DNA of 64,000 bases from Caballeronia zhejiangensis. Lineage in GTDB: Bacteria > Pseudomonadota > Gammaproteobacteria > Burkholderiales > Burkholderiaceae. Position numbers and translations under genes: made by a program. Position 1 is the stretch's first letter; every line of letters starts with the position of its first letter. The stretch spans positions 50,394-114,393 of the forward strand of contig NZ_JFHD01000020.1 of NCBI RefSeq assembly GCF_000698575.1. The letters run 5' to 3'. The notes under the pieces were generated by a model. That model saw only the letters and a program-made list of their open reading frames with translations. It made no database searches and was not told the origin of the DNA. Shown here piece by piece: positions 59,929 to 64,000 of the stretch.

Positions 59929-61179
59929 ATGGCACTCATCGTACACAAATACGGCGGCACTTCGATGGGCTCGGTCGAGCGCATCAAGAACGTCGCCAAG
60001 CGCGTCGCCAAATGGCATAAGGCCGGCCACAAGATGGTCGTCGTGCCCTCGGCGATGTCCGGCGAAACCAATCGCCTGCTCGGTCTCGCGAAAGACATCA
60101 AGGCCGATCCGGACCCGCGCGAACTCGACATGATTGCCTCCACCGGCGAGCAGGTCAGCGTTGGCTTGCTGGCCATCGCGCTGCACGCGGAAGGCCTCGA
60201 CGCCGTGAGTTATGCCGGCTGGCAAGTGCCGATCAAGACGGACAGCGCGTTCACGAAGGCGCGTATCAGCGAAATCGACGGCGAACGCGTGCTGAAGGAC
60301 CTCGACGCGGGCAAGGTCGTCGTCATCACGGGCTTTCAGGGCGTCGATCCGGAAGGCCATATCGCGACGCTCGGACGCGGCGGCTCGGACACGTCGGCGG
60401 TTGCGATCGCGGCGGCGATGAAAGCGGACGAATGCCTGATCTACACCGACGTCGACGGCGTCTACACGACCGATCCGCGCGTGGTGGAAGAAGCGCGCCG
60501 GCTGGACCGCGTGACCTTCGAGGAAATGCTGGAGATGGCGAGCCTCGGCTCGAAAGTGCTGCAAATCCGCTCGGTGGAATTCGCCGGCAAGTATCAGGTG
60601 AAGACGCGTGTGCTCTCCAGCCTGACCGACCCGCTGATGCCGCTCGAAGCCGAAATGCACTCCGGCACCCTGATTACTTTTGAAGAAGACGAGAACATGG
60701 AAAAAGCAGTGATTTCTGGCATCGCGTTCCAGCGCGACGAAGCGCGCATCGCGGTCATGGGCGTGCCTGACAAGCCGGGCGTCGCGTATCAGATTCTCGG
60801 CCCGGTCGCCGATGCGAACATCGACATCGACATGATCATTCAGAACCAGAGCGTGAACGGCAAGACCGACTTCACGTTCACGGTCGGCCGCGGCGACTAT
60901 CAGCGCGCGCTCGAAATCCTGAACAACCAGGTGAAGGGCCACGTCCAGGCCGAAACCGTGCTGGGCGACCCGAAGGTGTCGAAGGTGTCGGTGGTGGGCG
61001 TCGGCATGCGCTCGCACGTGGGTATTGCGAGCACGATGTTCCGCACGCTGTCGGAAGAGGGCATCAACATCCAGATGATCTCGACGTCCGAAATCAAGAT
61101 CTCGGTGCTGATCGACGAGAAGTACACCGAACTCGCCGTGCGCGCGCTGCACAAGGCGTTCGAGCTGGATCGCGTGTAA
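59929..61179 (+). CDS. lysC: Aspartate kinase
   Basis: Phosphorylates aspartate, the entry step to Lys, Met and Thr synthesis. The 416-residue protein has the kinase domain (about 1-245; VHKYGGTSMGSVERI near 5-19, GRGGSDTSAVAIAAAM near 148-163, YTDVDGVYTTDPR near 175-187). Two ACT domains follow (about 265-340 and 345-410), the site of feedback inhibition. The length fits the alpha subunit of the Gram-positive/pseudomonad type. No ribosomal site for an internal beta subunit was sought in detail. Substrate pathway partner dapA lies at 36715. Confidence 0.95.
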   Translation: MALIVHKYGGTSMGSVERIKNVAKRVAKWHKAGHKMVVVPSAMSGETNRLLGLAKDIKADPDPRELDMIASTGEQVSVGLLAIALHAEGLDAVSYAGWQVPIKTDSAFTKARISEIDGERVLKDLDAGKVVVITGFQGVDPEGHIATLGRGGSDTSAVAIAAAMKADECLIYTDVDGVYTTDPRVVEEARRLDRVTFEEMLEMASLGSKVLQIRSVEFAGKYQVKTRVLSSLTDPLMPLEAEMHSGTLITFEEDENMEKAVISGIAFQRDEARIAVMGVPDKPGVAYQILGPVADANIDIDMIIQNQSVNGKTDFTFTVGRGDYQRALEILNNQVKGHVQAETVLGDPKVSKVSVVGVGMRSHVGIASTMFRTLSEEGINIQMISTSEIKISVLIDEKYTELAVRALHKAFELDRV

Positions 61180-61281
61180 GCGTGTGACGGAGATGTGAAG
61201 GCTCGCTGGCCTTCACATCGTTGCGGTTCGCTGAACGCGCGATTCCATATTGGCCGTTTCGAAAAAAATCGTCGTGTGAAT

Positions 61282-61310
61282 TTGACCCCGGCCTGCGAAC
61301 ACGCTATTAT
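61282..61310 (+). promoter_or_regulatory. Promoter of tRNA-Ser
   Basis: TTGACC (61282-61287), a 17-bp spacer and TATTAT (61305-61310). Transcription would start near 61317, 37 nt before the mature tRNA. Confidence 0.7.
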
Positions 61311-61353
61311 CTCGATCTCGTTGCACTGCACTCCCGGTGCGGCGAAAAGTTTG

Positions 61354-61446
61354 GGAGACGTGGCCGAGAGGTCGAAGGCACTCCCCTGCTAAGGGAGCAT
61401 CTGGCTAAAAACTGGATCGAGGGTTCGAATCCCTCCGTCTCCGCCA
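61354..61446 (+). tRNA. tRNA-Ser (anticodon GCU)
   Basis: A 93-nt class II tRNA with the CCA end encoded. The acceptor stem pairs GGAGACG with CGTCTCC, followed by discriminator G and CCA. The anticodon loop is CTGCTAA (anticodon GCT in DNA) closed by TCCCC/GGGGA-like pairing. The long variable arm has ATCTGGC...GGAT-type bases, and the T arm is GAGGGTTCGAATCCCTC. It reads AGU and AGC codons. Confidence 0.95.
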
Positions 61447-61456
61447 GTTGTCGTAG

Positions 61457-61498
61457 AAAGGCCCCGCAAGGTTAAAAACTTGCGGGGCTTTTTCTTTT
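61457..61498 (+). terminator. Terminator after tRNA-Ser
   Basis: GCCCCGCAAG (61461-61470) and CTTGCGGGGC (61479-61488) form a 10-bp stem with an 8-nt loop, followed by a long T-rich tail. The A/T flanks also allow action on the minus strand. Confidence 0.88.
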
Positions 61499-61510
61499 TG
61501 CCGCGTTAGT

Positions 61511-61585
61511 CGGCGAAGTGCATTGCGGCGAAGTGCATTGCGGCGAAGTGCATTGCGACGAAGTGCATTGCGACGAAGTGCATCG
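61511..61585. repeat. 15-bp tandem repeat, five copies
   Basis: Five head-to-tail units of CGGCGAAGTGCATTG. Copies 1-3 are identical; copy 4 changes one base (CGA) and copy 5 also ends ATCG. Total 75 bp. It lies between the tRNA-Ser terminator and the end of the M48 gene. The unit length is a multiple of three, so it reads open in some frames, but no start or ribosome-binding site indicates a real gene. It is a minisatellite and a likely VNTR locus. Confidence 0.9.
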
Positions 61586-61652
61586 CTTCGTCATCCTTCT
61601 GAATCGTCGCCGAAGAGAACGCGAGCGTCGCCGCTCGCGCTCAGTCACATCC

Positions 61653-62411
61653 TTACTTCCCCGACGCGATCCGGTCCTCGATATGCTTCGCGCGCGCCGG
61701 CGACGACGGATGCGAACTCAGCATGCTCGACTTGCCGCCATCGATGGTCGCGAGCTTCTGGAACGCCGTGACCAGTCCTTTCGGGTCGTAGCCCTTCTTC
61801 TTCTGCGTATCGAAGGAGTAATCGTCAGCGGCCGATTCCTGCGTTTGCGAGAACTGCGCGTTGACGAATTTTTCCGACAGATCGCCGAGCTGCGACGCCG
61901 ACAGGCTTCCGACCATACCGCCCGCCGCCGAAGCCACCGTGCGCGCCGCCGACGTCGCGTACGCCACCTGCATCGCTTTCTTCGTATGGCCGAGCGCGAC
62001 GTGCCCCATTTCGTGCCCGACGACACCGCGCACTTCGTCATCGTTCATCAGGTCCATGAGGCCGCTGTAAACGCGCACGCAGCCGTTCGCCATCGCCCAC
62101 GCGTTGACGTCCTTCGTCAGATAGACCTTGTAATTGACCGGCACGCCGTTGATGTTGTCGCCGAGCTGCTTCGAAATCTTGTTCAAGCGCTGGGTGTACG
62201 GGCTGTTGGCCGCCGCGACTTTGTTTTCCTTGTCGAGTTCGGCACAGGACTTGTCGGACAGCGTGCGGACATCGGAGTCGCTCAGCGACAGCGCCTGAGT
62301 CGCCATTTGCCCGGATTGCATCAATTGGTTCGGATCCATGCTGCTCATGCTGCTGCACGACGCAAGTGTGAACACAGCGGAGGCCGCCAGCGCGATGCGG
62401 AAGATCATCAT
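61653..62411 (-). CDS. M48-family metalloprotease lipoprotein
   Basis: A 252-residue predicted lipoprotein protease. The signal peptide ends in lipobox LASC (Cys19). The zinc motif is HEMGH (His133, Glu134, His137), with the third ligand Glu in ESAADDYS near 193-200. It has no long membrane helices, so it resembles E. coli LoiP/YcaL-type outer-membrane proteases that act in envelope quality control. AAAGG lies 8 bp before the ATG. Substrate unknown. Confidence 0.88.
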   Translation of the reverse strand: MMIFRIALAASAVFTLASCSSMSSMDPNQLMQSGQMATQALSLSDSDVRTLSDKSCAELDKENKVAAANSPYTQRLNKISKQLGDNINGVPVNYKVYLTKDVNAWAMANGCVRVYSGLMDLMNDDEVRGVVGHEMGHVALGHTKKAMQVAYATSAARTVASAAGGMVGSLSASQLGDLSEKFVNAQFSQTQESAADDYSFDTQKKKGYDPKGLVTAFQKLATIDGGKSSMLSSHPSSPARAKHIEDRIASGK

Positions 62412-62580
62412 AGTTTTACCTTTCGAATGTTGTTGTGATCGTCGTTCTGCGCAGAGTGCGCGAACGCAGCGAAATGCTAATGACAGTCGATTCGTAAGCT
62501 ATTCGAAAATTCCGATTTTGTCGGCAAAAAAGATGAAAACGCCAGCGGAAACCGTGCATCAGTCGCGCACGGAACGCGAA

Positions 62581-63516
62581 TCAATCGGTCGCGCGCCTGC
62601 AGGCGGCGCGCACGCGTGCGGCGACGGATGCGGCGGGTGCGGCGTCCATCGCGATCGAAGCCGCGTCCGGCAAGGCTTCGGCGGCAAGCTGCGTGAGCGT
62701 CTGTCCCGGCGGCATCTCGACGAACACCTTCGCGCCGAGTTCGGCGAGCGCGATCGTCGATTCGTGCCAGCGCACCGGATAGCGCAGATTGGTGGCGAGG
62801 TCTTCGCGAATGGCGTCGGCGCGACGCAGCACGCGCGCGCCGCGATTGCCGATGTAGGCGATGCGCGGCGCCTCGATCCGCACCTTGCTCGCCGCTTCGC
62901 CGAGCCGTTGCGCGGCGCTTTCCAGCAGCACGCAATGCGAGGGCACGCTCACGCACAGCCGTTCGGCGCGCCGCGCGCCGCGCGACAGGGCGATGTCGCG
63001 GACTTGCGCGAGCGCGGCGTCGCTGCCCGAAAGGACGATTTGACGCGGCGCGTTCAGATTGCCGATGTAGGCGTCGGCGCCGCAATCGGCGATCGCGCGG
63101 GCGATCTCCCTTTCGTTGAGCCCGAGCACGGCGAGCATGCCGTAGCCGCTCGGATACGCGTCTTCCATCAGCCTGGCGCGCAGGCGCACGAGTTCGAGCG
63201 CATCGTCGAAACAAATCGCGCCGCACACGACCGCCGCGCCGAACGCCCCGACCGACAAGCCCGCGACGGCTTTCGGCTCGACGCCTTCCTCCGCGAGCGC
63301 GCGCGCCGCGGCCACGCCCGCGACGACGAGCGAAATCTGCACGGCGACGGTCGATTTGAGCGCGTCGGCGCTGTCGAGATCGCGGACGTCCGCGCCGAGC
63401 ACATCGGATGCTTCGTCGAGCGTGCGGACGATCGCCGGATGCGGCTCGCCGCCGCCGAGCCGATGCAGAAAGCCCGGCGCTTGCGCGCCCTGTCCGGGAA
63501 AGAGGTACGCGATCAT
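62581..63516 (-). CDS. mdcH: Malonate decarboxylase epsilon subunit (malonyl-CoA:ACP transacylase-like)
   Basis: Charges the malonate decarboxylase acyl carrier subunit by malonyl transfer from malonyl-CoA. The 311-residue protein has the acyltransferase fold: FPGQGAQ near 6-12, the nucleophile Ser88 in GLSVGAFG, and a catalytic His in VPSHCVLLE near 198. It is FabD-like; the assignment to MdcH rests on the MdcG-like gene just upstream, whose stop overlaps this ATG. It is probably the last gene of the mdc operon, the rest of which lies beyond the window. Confidence 0.88.
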   Translation of the reverse strand: MIAYLFPGQGAQAPGFLHRLGGGEPHPAIVRTLDEASDVLGADVRDLDSADALKSTVAVQISLVVAGVAAARALAEEGVEPKAVAGLSVGAFGAAVVCGAICFDDALELVRLRARLMEDAYPSGYGMLAVLGLNEREIARAIADCGADAYIGNLNAPRQIVLSGSDAALAQVRDIALSRGARRAERLCVSVPSHCVLLESAAQRLGEAASKVRIEAPRIAYIGNRGARVLRRADAIREDLATNLRYPVRWHESTIALAELGAKVFVEMPPGQTLTQLAAEALPDAASIAMDAAPAASVAARVRAACRRATD

Positions 63517-64000
63517 GCCGCTGCCCACGGATTCGCGACGAGGCGCGGGCCGTCGGCGTGCCGCAGCATGACGCGTAGTCCGACGCGCGCGAACTCCGCG
63601 AGCGAGAAAGCCGCGTCGCATGTTTCGATCTGCACGTCGATGCGCGTGTCTTCCTTCTGCGCCGCTCGCGAGAGCGCATCGAAGAGCGCCGATGCGTCTT
63701 CGCGGGGCAAGGGCGTCGGCGCGCGTACGACGATATCGAGGTCGCTGTCGCGCGTGATCGCCGGCATCGCGCACGCGAGCTCGAAGCCCGCGCTGCCGGC
63801 CGGGCCCCATTCGAGACCGCATCCGTCGATGATCGGCGCGACCGCGCGCAACAACGCGAACGCGGGCAGGTCGCGACGCGCCGGATCCGGCTCGCGCGTG
63901 CGCAGCGCTTCGGGCGTGAGCATCGCGTCGATGTGACGCGTCTCGATCCACGCGCCGAAGCGTTCGCCGCGCGCCATTCCGCGCACGCCGACGGGAATCG
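63513..64000 (-). CDS. mdcG: Phosphoribosyl-dephospho-CoA transferase MdcG, partial (N-terminus beyond the window)
   Basis: MdcG attaches the 2'-(5''-phosphoribosyl)-3'-dephospho-CoA prosthetic group to the malonate decarboxylase carrier subunit. The visible 161 residues are open to the window edge (it enters as IPVGVRGMARGERF). The visible nucleotidyltransferase-like Asp pair is SDLDIVVRAP. The remaining part reads as the C-terminal domain. Internal ATGs exist but the conserved sequence upstream of them indicates the gene continues past base 64000. Coupled by ATGA overlap to mdcH. Confidence 0.87.
   Translation of the reverse strand, partial: IPVGVRGMARGERFGAWIETRHIDAMLTPEALRTREPDPARRDLPAFALLRAVAPIIDGCGLEWGPAGSAGFELACAMPAITRDSDLDIVVRAPTPLPREDASALFDALSRAAQKEDTRIDVQIETCDAAFSLAEFARVGLRVMLRHADGPRLVANPWAAA

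Noticed and set aside
61511..61585. CRISPR-like repeat array
   Set aside because: Repeats are 15 bp, directly adjacent and without spacers; no cas genes.
61518..62438. 306-codon plus-strand ORF starting in the tandem repeat
   Set aside because: Beyond the repeat it is the antisense shadow of the M48 protease gene, with His/Arg-rich composition and no ribosome-binding site.

Overview
This 64 kb window is a gene-dense chromosomal segment with about 64% GC by eye. It comes from a betaproteobacterium of the family Burkholderiaceae, most likely the Paraburkholderia/Caballeronia/Burkholderia group. Protein sequences, start contexts and gene order support this: ECF sigma-DUF3619-DUF3106-RDD divergent from ilvB-ilvH-ilvC-psd-pssA; prfB-lysS; pyrG-kdsA-eno-ftsB; dapA-bamC; cysS-alkA-accA-tilS-lysC. 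No rRNA, prophage, insertion sequence or CRISPR array was seen. One tRNA is present, tRNA-Ser(GCU).

Layout. (1) 1-2479, minus: metallophosphoesterase, GT4 glycosyltransferase and diacylglycerol kinase (cut by the window edge), an envelope-lipid cluster. (2) 2547-4867, minus: RDD membrane protein, DUF3106, DUF3619 and an ECF sigma factor. (3) 5113-10367, plus: branched-chain amino acid genes ilvB, ilvH and ilvC, then psd and pssA for phosphatidylethanolamine synthesis. (4) 10439-17053, minus: glycine-zipper protein, lysS, prfB with its +1 frameshift, recJ and an RpfE-like protein. (5) 17210-28273, plus: lolC/E-lolD, a TatD DNase, comEC, an alpha/beta hydrolase, pyrG-kdsA, eno and ftsB. (6) 28360-30400, minus: lipoprotein, hslO and a gamma-carbonic anhydrase-like protein. 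(7) 30576-39742, plus: ferritin-like DUF455 protein, hydrolase, PHP phosphoesterase, YciO-like protein, M50 protease, trpS, methyltransferase, dapA, bamC and an MBL hydrolase. (8) 39870-49370, mostly minus: Ala/Ser-rich lipoprotein, roxA-like oxygenase, a degenerate phosphoesterase, mutS, DUF883, lplT and suhB, with slyD on plus. (9) 49622-59601: trmJ, cysE, convergent lpxH, two cyclophilins, a TPR protein, cysS, alkA-like, accA and tilS. (10) 59929-64000: aspartate kinase, tRNA-Ser, a 15-bp tandem repeat, an M48 lipoprotein and the end of a malonate decarboxylase operon (mdcH and partial mdcG).

Most genes are housekeeping genes. They cover amino acid supply (Ile/Val/Leu, Lys/Asp family, Cys), envelope building (PE, KDO, lipid A, lipoprotein sorting, BAM, FtsB), translation (LysRS, TrpRS, CysRS, RF2, TilS, TrmJ) and DNA repair or uptake (RecJ, MutS, ComEC, AlkA).

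The least understood parts are: the sigma-DUF3619-DUF3106-RDD module, which looks like a sigma/anti-sigma envelope-sensing unit; the degenerate phosphoesterase with a proline-rich tail; a terminator-like hairpin between ilvB and ilvH; a four-cysteine, Fe-S-like motif in TrpRS; and a 15-bp minisatellite beside tRNA-Ser. All annotation is by reading the sequence; no database search was run.
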